Shown: positions 1 to 11,319 of the stretch, piece after piece
Position numbering within the stretch: the stretch's first letter is position 1
Layout of the letters: each line of letters opens with the position of its first letter
Notes under the pieces: model-generated
The model's database searches: none
What the model was told of the DNA's origin: nothing
Seen by the model: only the letters and a program-made list of their open reading frames with translations
Made by a program: the position numbers and the translations under genes
Assembly: GCA_013146195.2 (NCBI GenBank)
Contig: CM028377.1
Location: 66,933,501-66,997,500 of the forward strand
DNA: 64,000 bases
Direction of reading: 5' to 3'
DNA from: Codonopsis lanceolata
Lineage: Eukaryota; Streptophyta; Magnoliopsida; Asterales; Campanulaceae

Positions 1-551
1 GTCATAAGTCAGAAGTAATAAATCATTAGTCATGAGTAATAGATCATTACCACATATCAATAAGCTAAATCAAACAGACCGTAAGTTGAGATAAAATGTT
101 AAGTTGAGGGAAAAAATATTATTTAATATTTTTCAAAACTATCATTACCTTATATAGGTGATAATAATCCATATTTTCACGGTGACAAGCTCATTTCAAA
201 CTTGAAGGAAAAATGTTTTCTTAAACTTTACGACAAATTAAAATCTTATTATGATGCAATTCTATTACCATCAAATATAATAATATTGGAAATTAAAATC
301 GTCTTGCTCTATCTATTCAAATTGTTTTATTTGTTGTAATTTTCTTTTTCATAGTTCGTATTTTAAGCCTAAACTTCGGAGTCAGATATGACCACATACG
401 TAAAGCTCTTTCTATCAAGTTTTAATATAGTTGCGTTACCATGGCTCGAACTCGAGACCTATGGTTAGTCTAGAAAAATTCCCGACCAAGTTTCTCTTTC
501 TCATTGGTCATATAGTTTTCCTCCCAGTTTTTACCTTATTTTTCACGCAAT
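1..551. other. AT-rich flank left of a solo LTR
   Basis: No gene is recognisable here. The open frames are short and unlike any family I know. The stretch ends with the 5-bp sequence GCAAT (547-551), which is repeated directly after the solo LTR at 7851-7855 and therefore marks the insertion target. Confidence 0.5.
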
Positions 552-1134
552 TGATGTGCGTAAAAACGCAACTCGGACAAGATTATCCGATCGTATCAAA
601 TAATAAAGTGTACCTAAGTACGAGTTATCGATCTCACAGAGAATGCACGTAATTCTCACTCCAACTAAGTACCAAAATTAGGCTAACTAATTATGTTTGA
701 GCAAAAAGAAAATAAATTAAAATATAAAAATATAAACAACATATAAAGCAATTAAATCTAAATTAACGCGGAGGTGGTTTGACAACAACAAATCAAGATA
801 AAAATATAGGAATGCATTATTTCTAGTCTAGCCCGTGTTTAATTTAATCCTCTTTTTACTTTTATTTAACTCAAGTCTTGGTAGTTGTGCGCACTATAAT
901 ATTCGCTACGGGCTCTCGCAACGTATAAGAAATCTAGCTACAACTCCTAGATACGGGCTCTCGCCTCTTATAACATAAGAGAAAATAGCTGCATGTTAAA
1001 ACAAACACCCAATGACTATCTACGCACGATCTCCTCTCGGTCTTACGTAACGTAAACAATTATTGTGATTTTTGGAATTAATAGGACGGGCTCTCGCATC
1101 TTATCCTATAATTCTAATGATCATCTAATGATTC

Positions 1135-2239
1135 TGTAAGGGTAAAATAGGCATGACCTATTTTATCTTGTTTTCACCTTTCTTGGTCAAAGTAGGATTT
1201 TATTTTAGTCAATGTTTATTTAGGTGTTAGATTTTGTTTAGAATACTTTTGGTAAATTGGTTTTGATTTTTGATAGGAAAATCTTTCAAATCTTTCAAAA
1301 GATTAGATTGGGTTTGATTTTTTTATATAGGAAAATCTTTCAAATCTTTCAAAAGATTTGATCTTTCAAATCTTTCAAAAGATTTAGCAACATATTTTTG
1401 GTAACTAGATTTATGTAAATAAATTAGTTATTTGATGTATCTTAGTCTTAATAGGAAACATAATCTTTCTTAATATTGTATTAATCTCTTTCCTAGTAGG
1501 AATTGGTTTCCTTGTACCGTGTTCCTACAGGTTGATGGCTTATAAATGCAGACGGGATTTTCATGGATTGGAGGGCTGTAAGCTTACAAGATCGAAATAC
1601 TGAGCCGAGAGTTCTGAAGTGTTTGTGCGAAGCTTGGGCGCCGCGAGACCGAAAGAGACCATATCGGAAGCCATAAAATTGAGAGAAATGCATGCGGGAT
1701 TTTTGCTGCAGGTTCACCTTTCAAAGTGAAGGCTGTTTGAAGCTTCGAGAGAACACATCATCATCGCCTTACGTGATTCCATAAAAGCGATTTCTTCTTT
1801 GTTGCTTTCAAAACTTGGGAACACGCCTTGTGTTTCTCGAAGTTGTTTTTGCTTCCTTCTTGTATGCTATTTTGGAAGCTGTGTTTAGTCTTTCTTCCCA
1901 CGTTTGTTCTAGTTGTTTATGTGGGTTTTGTGATTCTCCAAGATTCTATATCTTGTGAGAATTTTTGTGTTAATTGTTTAGGCTCAAAAACAGTGTTGAT
2001 TTTAATATAATTTGTTGCCTTGAGGCTTGATCTACAAGATTGATTCTTGTAGATTGTTTTTTGTGTGATTTTCTATCTTACAAAGTCTGTTAGATTTCAA
2101 ATCACAAAACAATACTTTCGCTGCTATTTTCTGAGACACACTTTCAGTTCGCAGTGTTACTGTCATTGTTGCAACATTCACTGCAACATTGGCAGTAACA
2201 TCGTTCCATATTGAGTTTCCGTGGCATTGCGTTCTTTCA
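1135..2239 (+). repeat. 5' LTR of Copia-1
   Basis: This 1105-bp LTR has TG...CA ends. It matches 5035-6400 with no visible difference over the first roughly 280 bp, but differs by many small indels around 1500-1830. A TATA-like ATAAATGC occurs near 1541. It lacks the 255-bp internal duplication found in its partner. Confidence 0.9.
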
Positions 2240-2240
2240 A

Positions 2241-2254
2241 TTGGTATCAGAGCC
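2241..2254 (+). promoter_or_regulatory. Primer binding site of Copia-1 (initiator Met tRNA type)
   Basis: TTGGTATCAGAGCC lies one base after the 5' LTR. This is the usual copia primer site complementary to the 3' end of initiator methionine tRNA. Confidence 0.9.
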
Positions 2255-2293
2255 TCCTCTTGACATCACTAAGAGAAGATTCTGGTTGTAGCC

Positions 2294-2680
2294 ATGATGG
2301 ATTCTCAATATGAGAATTTTGTCTGTCCTAATACTTTGAAAAAGAAAGGTTTGTATAATGATTTTCGTTGCTTTAACTCTTCTGTCTCTGAAGATGGTGC
2401 AGAATCAGAATCAGATCTGATGGATGCTTATAAGGAGTTGTACAATGATTGGGAAAAGAGGGTTCATCAAGTTAAGTTACTTAAAAAGGCAAATGACTTG
2501 TTAAAGAAGGCTAATGAAGAACAGAAGGAGTGTATTACAAGGATGGAGAGTCTGTTGACCAAGAAGGATGTGGAGATTGAAGATCTGAAAGAAAAGCTCA
2601 TCCTAGCCAATGAAACCATGGCTAAATGGAACTCAAGTCAACAAAAAATGGATGAGATGTTGAATTCGATAATTCAGTAA
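2294..2680 (+). pseudogene. Copia-1 gag remnant, coiled-coil region
   Basis: The first ATG lies 39 bp after the primer site and opens a 128-codon frame. After about 40 residues comes a Lys/Glu/Leu-rich coiled coil (roughly residues 45-110), ending in a segment with SSQQKMDEML. SIRE-type gag proteins carry a similar tail of this kind. The N-terminal gag domain is absent, so the frame is a truncated gag brought next to the leader by an internal deletion. Gag-like spacer sequence continues out of frame to about 3230, including a frame at 2941-3228 with the motif MWVPKG. Any gag function is lost or partial. Confidence 0.6.
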
Positions 2681-3579
2681 GTGCGGTATTGGATTTAGGC
2701 CCAAGATGTTTGTGAAAGAAGGTGAAGGTATGTCTCTTGAACCAAAACATCCACACACAATTTTCAAACCTTCTTTGAAAAACCGAGAACAAGAAAGAAA
2801 AATTTTGTTTGTCACTTTTTGCCATAAGCTTTGGTCACATACAACCCTTTTGTTTTTACGAAAAGGCTATGTATGAGGATGAAATAAGGCAGGCCTTTTC
2901 GGAAAATCTCGATATGCGAGAATCGTAAGCGACGACGACAATGCGGCAGCAACATTGGCGTCACATTGGAAGTCTCATCGAAAATTTTTCTCAAAACCAC
3001 CAACCCAAATTTTTTAAACAAATGTGGGTTCCTAAGGGTAGTAATGACAAAGGCAAGTCCAAATATTGTGAACCCTTTGATATATGTCCTGGTGCTAAGC
3101 GATTCTATGAAACCATTGATGAATGCCATGATGAATCTCCTCCAAAATCTTCAGAACCAACATCTGAAACCAGGGTAAATCTGCACATGATCGGTGAACT
3201 TGCATATTCGAAAGTTCAGCCAATGTGATTCACAATGTTTCACCCAATGTGTCACCCAATGTTGCAACAATGGGAGCAACATTGGACGAAACTTAGCGGA
3301 TTCGAAAACATGTCTGAACTTTCGAATCGGGTCCTATACATTCAGAAAATCAGTCCAATTTGGATGGTTGCAGCCATGACATTCTAGCCGTATTCAGGAA
3401 AAACCATCCAATCTCTCAAGTGATAGGTGATATTCATGATGGCATATACACAAGGAGAAGAAGTAAGGTTGAATCTCAAAAATTTGCATGATTATCAAAA
3501 TATTTTTGAGAGAAGCCTTAAATCTTTTTTGGATGCTTCAAATGATCAAAGATTATGTGTTCACATTGATGTGTTAACC

Positions 3580-3790
3580 TTGTTTTTTGATAACACCTAT
3601 GCATTTTTTCTTAGCACAAAAATCCAGTTCATTATTCTCGAACTAAACACATTAATTTAAGACACCACTTTTTTAGAAACTTGGTTGATTATGTAAATTG
3701 TTTGCATTGAACATGTTGGGACCGAAAATCATCTTGCTGATATATTTGCCAAGTGTCTTGTTTTTGAGAGATTTTTCAATCTTTGGAAAT
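3580..3790 (+). pseudogene. Copia-1 RNase H C-terminal remnant
   Basis: Broken frames here resemble the end of copia RNase H: a DNT-like motif, a segment recalling the KHID stretch, then HVG and HLADIFAKCL read across frameshifts. The piece follows the gag remnant directly, so the deletion removed protease, integrase, reverse transcriptase and the start of RNase H. Several stops show that it is not functional. Confidence 0.55.
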
Positions 3791-5034
3791 CTCTTGAGTT
3801 TTGTGTGCCATATGTTTTTACACTTAGTTAATTATCAAAAAAAAAAAAAATCAAAATTAGGCATGATTGCATTTTGTCTTTAGAGGGCACTCTAGATCAA
3901 TTGTCTCACATGTATGTATCTCTTGTGGTTGCTTGGGAATTTCATTCAAAATCTGTTGTGATTTCATTGTTATGATTCTCCTATCTCTCCCCCAGTTCTT
4001 GAGTATGTTTAAAGACCACAAAGGAAAGAGCTACCTTTTGAAATTTTTGGGATATTGCAATTTGTCAAGGTACTATGGAGCTTAGGCTTTCATGGGTTGA
4101 TCTTGAGAAAATTGACTCCCCTTAATTGAAAAAGTGTGAAAGCTACCTAACGGAAAAGAGCTACCTATGAACAAGGTTGTGGCACATTTCTTTTGGGACT
4201 ATGAATCTTCGGATTTCATGGGTTGATCAAATGCAAAATTGCTTCCCTTGGTAAATAGTGTGAAAGGTTCCTAGTGGCATGCGTTGAATAGCTTGAAATA
4301 AAGTAGAGCTATATTCCTAGGGAAATAAAGTACCTATGGATTTTGGTTGTGAAAAATTTATGATCTTGGGAGAGAAATTTGGTTGAGAAAATTAAAAAAA
4401 ATTGAAAATAAAATCACAATTTTGGCGAATGCTTCTCCCAATGCAGCAACATTAGGAACTACATCCTTTGATCTGGTCTTTATCACTTGTGTGTGATTGT
4501 ATTTTTTTTATTATTCTTTTGCCTAGCTTTTAGTCATCATGTTTTTAGGCATAAAATTTTAGGACATGCATTGTTGGCAATGATATCAGCTTGGTGAAAT
4601 TTTGTCCTATACTCAAACTGTGCAAATCAATTTTCAAAAATCTCCATGTTGAAAATATTTAGTGGTTGTCTAATTTTTGTGGGAAACTAAGAGGTTTTGA
4701 ATCTGGATATGATGTGCTCAGTTTTTGCTAAGTGGTGTGATCAAATCTTGGTGAACACTTCTTTGTGTTTTTCAAAATCTTTGATTTTTGAGAATTCCTA
4801 AAAGATGATTTTATCTCTCTTCCTTTTCCGGTCAAATAGGGGGAGAGAGATCAAGTGTTTCTTGTGATGGTGATATTTTCTGAATTGTGCTTAGTAATGG
4901 TTTCTGATTTTACCCCTTGCACAAATTCAGGGGGAGATGAGTTTTTCTAACCTTTGCAGGTTCGATGGTTTGATTGGTTTTGTATAAACACTTGTCTTTT
5001 GATTTGACCAGAAAGGTTCAACAAAGGGGGAGAT
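3791..5034 (+). other. Copia-1 3' untranslated region and polypurine tract
   Basis: About 1.2 kb without a convincing frame. It holds short diverged repeats of the pattern 'aaagagctacct...ttcatgggttgatc' (4020-4330). It ends in the polypurine tract AAAGGGGGAGAT (about 5023-5034), directly before the 3' LTR. Confidence 0.7.
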
Positions 5035-6400
5035 TGTAAGGGTAAAATAGGCATGACCTATTTTATCTTGTTTTCACCTTTCTTGGTCAAAGTAGGATTT
5101 TATTTTAGTCAATGTTTATTTAGGTGTTAGATTTTGTTTAGAATACTTTTGGTAAATTGGTTTTGATTTTTGATAGGAAAATCTTTCAAATCTTTCAAAA
5201 GATTAGATTGGGTTTGATTTTTTTATATAGGAAAATCTTTCAAATCTTTCAAAAGATTTGATCTTTCAAATCTTTCAAAAGATTTAGCAACATATTTTTG
5301 GTAACTAGATTTATGTAAATAAATTAGTTATTTGATGTATCTTAGTCTTAATAGGAAACATAATCTTTCTTAATATTGTATTAATCTCTTTCCTAGTAGG
5401 AATTGGTTTCCTTGTAGTGTTCCTACAGTTGATGGCTTATAAATGCGTATGGGATTTTCATGGATTGGAGGTGTCAGAAGCTTACAAGATCGAAATCTGA
5501 GCGGTAGCCGAGAGTTCTGGAAGTGTTTGTGCAGAAAGCTTGGTGGGCGTATTGTGAGGCGAAAGAGACCATATCGGAAGCCATAAAATTGAGAGAAATC
5601 TGCAATGCAGGATTTTTCAGCTTCTTCACCCTTTCAAAGTGAAGCTGTTTGAAGCTTCAGAGAACACATCATCATCAGCTTCTGTGATTCCATAAAACTG
5701 ATTTACTGCTGCTGTTCAAAACTTCAGGAACACTGCCTTGTGTTTCCTGAAGTTGTGTTTTGTGCTTCCTTCTTGTATGCTATTTTGGAAGCTGTGTTTA
5801 GTCTTTCTTCCCACGTTTGTTCTAGTTGTTTATGTGGGTTTTGTGATTCTCCAAGATTCTATATCTTGTGAGAATTTTTGTGTTAACTGTTTAGGCTCAA
5901 AAACAGTGTTGATTTTAATATAATTTGTTGCCTTGAGGCTTGATCTACAAGATTGATTCTTGTAGATTGTTTTTTGTGTGATTTTCTATCTTACAAAGTC
6001 TGTTAGATTTCAAATCACAAAACAATACTTTCGCTGCTATTTTCTGAGACACACTTTCAGTTCGCAGTGTTACTGTCATTGTTGCAACATTCACTGCAAC
6101 ATTGGCGTGCTTTATCGCTCCATATTGAGTTTCCGTGGCATCTGTTTAGGCTCAAAAACAGTGTTGATTTTAATATAATTTGTTGCCTTGAGGCTTGATC
6201 TACAAGATTGATTCTTGTAGATTGTTTTTTGTGTGATTTTCTATCTTACAAAGTCTGTTAGATTTCAAATCACAAACAATACTTTATATTTTCGAGACAC
6301 ACTTTCAGTTCGCAGTGTTACTGTCATTGTTGCAACATTCACTGCAACATTGGCAGTAACATCGTTCCATATTGAGTTTCCGTGGCATTGCGTTCTTTCA
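5035..6400 (+). repeat. 3' LTR of Copia-1 with a 255-bp internal tandem duplication
   Basis: This 1366-bp LTR is about 260 bp longer than its partner. The excess is a direct duplication of roughly 255 bp beginning CTGTTTAGGCTC at 5887 and again at 6142. The second copy has a few small deletions. Target duplication GATTC follows. Confidence 0.9.
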
Positions 6401-7855
6401 GATTCGCTACGCCATTAAAAGTATGCAGAACACACAATAATAACCAAGTGCATGGGTAATACTTCACATAAATAAACTTTATTTATTTTTCTACAATTCA
6501 TGTTGGTAGCCGAGACAACTAAAAGTGGTTAACTACGGGCTCTCACATCTTATAGTCAAACCTAACCTTCCCGACCTCGCGAATGGCTAAGGTGGTTCGA
6601 TCGTGTGTCAAACTCAGTCTCATAATGGCTATTGGTGTGTGTCACAAAACACAAACTATTAAATTAATTGGTACAAAATATAAAGGTAGCTCTCGCGAAT
6701 CCTAAATATCTCTAAAATCATTTAATTAATGGTCAATTAATTAAAAGCATTAAGTTCACAAAATAATAACCAACATGATTGTGTACTAAATAAAGAGATA
6801 AATTAAATTAAAGCACTACATTGGGCATAGAAAACTAATTGCATTCCATAAATAATTTAAGCATAAACCAATTCAACAATTACAAATTTAATCAACCCAA
6901 TAAATTATAACAACTATAAAAAAAATAGAGGTAGAAAGAATTAAACCGAAGAAATCGCGTTCCGGGGTTGAAATCATTTGTAAATGTATCATTGGCCCTT
7001 GATTTGAAACTCCAAACCTTCAATGGTGAATAAGTATCGGAGATTTGGTGAGAAAATTTGGTGAAATGGGGCTGATGCCCCATTTAGGGCTAATGCCCGT
7101 AAATGGGGGCTTGTTATTTTTTTGAAAATGAGGATGCTGGGATTAAAATGAATAAGCAATTGGAGTGCACAAGCTGCCAGGGGGGTATTTTAGGAAGAAC
7201 AAAGGAGAAATGGGGGGCAAAAAGGGAAAGAAAATGGAGATGGGTCACGGTTGGGAAAAGGGGCAACCAAGTTGGAGTTCGCGGGTATGGCCAGGATTAA
7301 ATGGGTTGGGGCTGTGAGAGGGAGCGGGCAGGATGGTGGGCTGGTGGAGCAGGTTGGGCGTGGGTTGGACTGGGTCCGGATAGGAAGACCGCGGGTCAGC
7401 TGCTTGGATGGATGGATAAGGCGGGTGACGTGGCTCCACAAGGGATCGACAACGCGCATTGGAGAATCTGGAAACACGCTGGCCTCTCCGGAACTTTCTA
7501 GATGAGCTCCGGTGCCCCTGGCTTCTTCAAGGTGCACGTCGTGGATCCTTCCCTGCTCACACCTATCAGTTAAGTCTTCTGTTAGCTCTGTTACTCCCCG
7601 TTAACTCTCAATTGCCTTGGATCTCTTAACATGCTTAACAGACATTGAGCAAATAATTTCCAATTTAACTTTTAAGCCCGGAATTGTCTCGAACTTCGTG
7701 CTAAACACCATATAAAAACTCAATTATGCATGAAAACCTACATTAAGCACAAAAACACAAATAATAATATTTTAAAAGCATAATTAACTCAAAATAGCAC
7801 AAAATAGAAGAAAATTCCCGGGAAAATTCGTGGAAATATTGCGCTCATCAGCAAT

Positions 7856-8735
7856 CATTACAAAATTAAAAAAAACAAAAAAAACAAACTTACTTTTGTC
7901 TACCTTGAAAGGGACAAATATAATTGTACTAGTATTTGTGTCCGTGCCTATGGCACGATGTCAGTATGAATCTGAACTCAAATTATCTACAATTCGAAAA
8001 CACATTAAATTTTTATGAAATTTTTGCAATACGGGATCAGAACTCAAGTCCACACCTATGAATCTTGTCATGAGTAATTAAATGACAATAATAACACTAC
8101 CGATCGTAACTGTCACAAAACTTATAATATGAAAATGACAACAAAGACATTTTAGGATACAATTTCACGAATGAAGTAGAAGAACTGTAAAAGGTTTCAT
8201 TATCTTTAATGAAACTCAACGATTAATTTACATTCACAAATAAGTGAAGAAAATTCACATAAGTAAATAACGAATGTTAAATTTAAAAATAAATCGAGTT
8301 AGAGAGGGAGAGGGAGAAAGTTGTAATAGATTAGCACCAACTATTAACCGTCAATTGCCAAACTATGATGTAACTACTAACTACCCAAACAAATTACTTA
8401 CTTAGACTACACCAAAGAAGAGCAAAACAAAAACCTGGTGACATATATGTGTATGCCAACAACTGAAGCTGAAATTAAGCATCCACCTACACTCGAGATA
8501 ATATGCTGACAACATCCTTTGACAACTTCCTTTATAGAAATCAAAAGACACCATAATTCCAAAACTTTTACACTCTTAAATCATTGATCATAAACTTATC
8601 TAGCTTAAGTGATGTTGATTTGGGTTGCATCACTTGGCATGATGGATCTCATGATTCTCATTAAATAACATTGTTCCCTGCTCACCACAGAGTTCAGCGA
8701 AGCAACATATTATCAAGGCAATCACTTTCACTCAA
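7856..8735. other. Intergenic, AT-rich, no gene recognised
   Basis: I see no conserved coding sequence. Part of it (8400-8735) is less AT-rich and not obviously repetitive. It could be the 3' region of a minus-strand transcription unit ending in the small frame at 8736-8815, but nothing proves this. Confidence 0.4.
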
Positions 8736-8825
8736 CTGCTCCCTGAACAGACTTCATGTCCTTCATAAAACAAACCACATCATCATCCCCACATACATAA
8801 GTTTTTGACAATCTGGGCATCCACA
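8736..8825 (-). other. Possible small terminal exon or short ORF, minus strand
   Basis: On the minus strand a short frame runs MPRLSKTYVCGDDDVVC and on to a stop, about 30 codons in all. A possible splice acceptor (CCCAG) lies just inside its start. I do not recognise it. The upstream flank is interrupted by the LTR-like insertion at 8899-10668. A CT-rich sequence resembling a 5' leader lies beyond the insertion on the same strand (about 10745-10960). It may be the tail of a broken gene or chance. Confidence 0.2.
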
Positions 8826-8910
8826 ACAATAATACAATCATTAAAATCACCAAATAGCATTCACTGTTCGCCCAACATTTAATTTATAAACCAAACATTT
8901 AAAATTGGAG

Positions 8911-9415
8911 TGTTGTGGGTGCCCCAGAATATCCTGCGCCCTGCGCTCCCTTGGTTAAGGGAATGCGGCGTGCGGAGCGTACATCACTGCTCTCATTCCA
9001 CCATCCATTGTCTAGGGGAAGACGAAATTAAAAATGCAAGAGGAGTGTTGTCAAAAAGCGCGTTGAATACGCCTCGGTCACTTTTGTGAATTTTTGGTCC
9101 GTTATGGGAGCTATGGGTTTTCTGTGTCAAGTTATCCCTTGTTTAGGGGATAACATGATACATGAAAGCATCACCCTTTCATTCACATCAGCCCTTGTGT
9201 AGGGAAAAATGGAAAGTGCAAAAAAGGATGTTGCGGGCCCCATCACAGACTTTATGAAAATTGCCTTATGGCCTATTTTCAGATCACGATGAGTGCTTTG
9301 GGTTTTTTATATAAAGTTATCTTTTTTTTAGGGGATACCAGGATATAGGAATACATCACCATTTCATTTCCATTCTCCCTTTTTTAGGGAAAAACAGAAA
9401 AGTGCAAGAAAGGAA
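8911..9415. repeat. Three diverged tandem units abutting an LTR-like sequence
   Basis: Units begin TGTTGTGGGTGCCCC (8911), TGTTGTCAAAAAG (9046) and TGTTGCGGGCC (9229). A fourth start, TGTTGCGATGCCCC at 9416, is the end of the LTR-like sequence. Spacings are 135, 183 and 187 bp. Shared landmarks include 'ttaggggataac/acc' and 'agtgcaa..aagga'. The terminal part of the LTR seems to have been copied in tandem. Confidence 0.6.
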
Positions 9416-10660
9416 TGTTGCGATGCCCCACTGCGATCCAAAATGTTTTAATAGTGTCGCCATCTTTACTTTAAGGAATAAATAAAAAAAACCAAAAAAG
9501 AAAAACCATAGAATGCAAAAACGGGCTCGGAGGCTAAGTTACGAGTTGGGAAGGTGCTAGGTACCCAACTCGCCCTTTCGGTCTCAAAAGCGGTTTTTGG
9601 CTAAAGTATGTTTTTTGTTATATTTATCTAGCAAATAAATAAAGCATTAACTACCTACAAATACATACATATTTACATTATTTACGGACTTGCAGCCATC
9701 TCTTTCCAATAATTACAAATACATTTAAAAATATTTGGTCATAATAATGGCTCTTTTACATGCTATTTTATAAAATAATTCGGGCAGCATAACGACTTAT
9801 ATTTTTACACTGGGCCGAATAGAAAATAGTTTTTTAATATATAAACGCTCTTAAAGGCTCACCTTTTAGAGCGTGGTGTGCTCACTCTATCCTTTTCGAG
9901 AGAGGGAGTCTTTTTTGCTGCTTTGCTGTTGCTGCGGTGCGGGTAGAGTAATGGCTTGCGAGAGTTGCTTTTGGGACCCGTAAACCGGGCGAAGCAACTG
10001 CTTGCCTTTCGACGCTTGCTTGCTTGCTGCTGGTGGAATTTGGGCAGAACAAGGGCTTATTTCTAGCTGATTTGACCTTTTCGCTTGGGTAGAGCAATTG
10101 CTCTTTCCGAGGGTTTTAGACTGGGGAAATAGAGTGGATGCCTAACTAGAGGGCTAGAGATTGCTTTAAATGGTCGGTTTTGTGTTTGGAGGAGGTTTGA
10201 CAGAGTTTCGAGGCTTTATAGGAGGGGGAACTCACTCTCGCTCACTGATCGCTCGCTGCGTAAAAATAACGCACAGAGTTTCTTCGGGCTTCAAGCCTTT
10301 ACGAATTGTTGTCCCAAAAGCGTAGCCGAGCACTGCTATTTATAGTTGAATTTGTGCTTCATCGGCTTGTACCGTGCGCTTGAAATCTTGCACAATGCGT
10401 TAACGCATGAGTGTACTGTAGCAGAGCTGGCGCTGCCAACATAGGATATGGGCGCTGCGCCCAAGGAGCTTTATGGCCGCGCCCAAGTTCCTTTCTCAGC
10501 CTCTTTTTTGACATTTCACCCCCCTGCAGTTCACTATTCATGCATCCTACTTTCCCTTTTGCATTTTCAACCCTGTAACTTGACATTGGTTAAGTTTAAA
10601 CAGTTCTTGATATTACATGCCTAAGTTACGTAATAGGGGTACGAAATTGGGGTGTCTACA
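9416..10660 (-). mobile_element. LTR-like sequence, TGTAGACACC type, minus strand
   Basis: Read on the minus strand it starts TGTAGACACCCC (at 10660) and ends GGGGCATCGCAACA. It shares both ends, and the internal 'gttacgagttgggaaggtgctaggtacccaactcgcc'-like block, with 39576-41077, so the two are one family. A TATA-like ACTATAAATAG lies on the minus strand near 10340. No exact 5-bp target duplication is found. Instead, 26-27-bp near-identical sequences (8873-8898 and 10669-10695) flank the whole insertion. It sits about 1 kb upstream of the E1-alpha start codon. Confidence 0.6.
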
Positions 10661-10669
10661 AGTGCAGAC

Positions 10670-11319
10670 AACATTTAATTTATAAACCCAAACATACAAA
10701 AACAAAAAACAGAAAGATGAATAATCCACACACAAACCAATGATTTGTTAACAGAATTTAGAGAGATGAATAGACGAACCAGAGAGGACGACGGATTCCG
10801 GAGGCTACGGGGAAGGCTGGAGAAGAAAACATATAGAAAGAAATCTTTGAAAAACATAAAGTTTGAGAGCGCTGGAGGAGGGTAGATGGATTCAGAATGC
10901 AGTATGCAAAAAGAGACGAAGAAAAACAGTAAAGACAACGGTGACTAGGAGCTTTATGTGAAAAAATATGGTAAAGAGAGGGGGGAAGGAAAAAAAGTAT
11001 CAGAATAAAAGGGGATCAAAACCCAATTTTTACAATATAAGTAAACCCATTTCAAATGAGTAACGAAGAAAGAGAATATGTGAAAATTGAGTGCGTACAA
11101 ACCCAAATAAATAAAAAGAAAGAAGAGGTTGTTCGTACGCTTGAAAACCCAAATAAAACACAACCGTAAGATATCGTTAAAAAATTAAATCTTGATCTCT
11201 GAATAACTTTAATTAATTACACATGTACGAACTTAGTTGTTTTATAATATAGATAAGGTGGCTTAGTTATTAAAAACATTTTTAATTGCCAAAGATGTAA
11301 TGAAAACATTTCCAAAAGA
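10670..11319. other. Spacer between the LTR-like insertion and the E1-alpha promoter
   Basis: No protein family is recognised. The minus strand is CT-rich at 10745-10960 and could be a leader of a divergent transcript, but no coding continuation is supported. Confidence 0.3.

Larger units (their letters stand above)
1135..6400 (+). mobile_element. Copia-1: internally deleted Ty1/copia retrotransposon
   Basis: Two LTRs (1135-2239 and 5035-6400) share a TGTAAGGG start and a CTTTCA end. They are flanked by the 5-bp target duplication GATTC (1130-1134 and 6401-6405). A primer site complementary to initiator Met tRNA follows the 5' LTR, and a purine tract precedes the 3' LTR. The internal region is only 2795 bp and holds a gag remnant and the end of RNase H. 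Protease, integrase and reverse transcriptase are missing, so the element is non-autonomous. It is nested in an older solo LTR. The gag coiled coil and long LTRs suggest the SIRE/Maximus lineage by inference. Confidence 0.9.
552..7850 (-). mobile_element. Solo LTR (about 2.0 kb net), interrupted by Copia-1
   Basis: The segment begins TGATGTGCG and ends GCTCATCA, so it has TG...CA ends, and it is flanked on both sides by GCAAT (547-551 and 7851-7855). Once Copia-1 and one copy of its target duplication are removed (5271 bp), about 2028 bp remain, a size fitting a large plant LTR. No primer site, gag or pol of its own is visible, so it looks like the product of LTR-LTR recombination. The minus orientation is inferred from the TGATGAGCGC end. 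Both outer parts (850-1100 and 6530-6700) carry repeats of the motif CGGGCTCTCGC, which shows that they belong to one interrupted sequence. The lineage is probably Ty3/gypsy, but this is not proven. Confidence 0.75.

Noticed and set aside
440..470. Possible tRNA or tRNA-derived SINE box (minus GAGTTCGAGCC)
   Set aside because: No A box, no acceptor stem and no poly(A) tail at a suitable distance.
9416..10660. Solo LTR with a normal 5-bp target duplication
   Set aside because: The 5-mers next to the presumed ends differ (AGGAA and AGTGC), so I call it only LTR-like.
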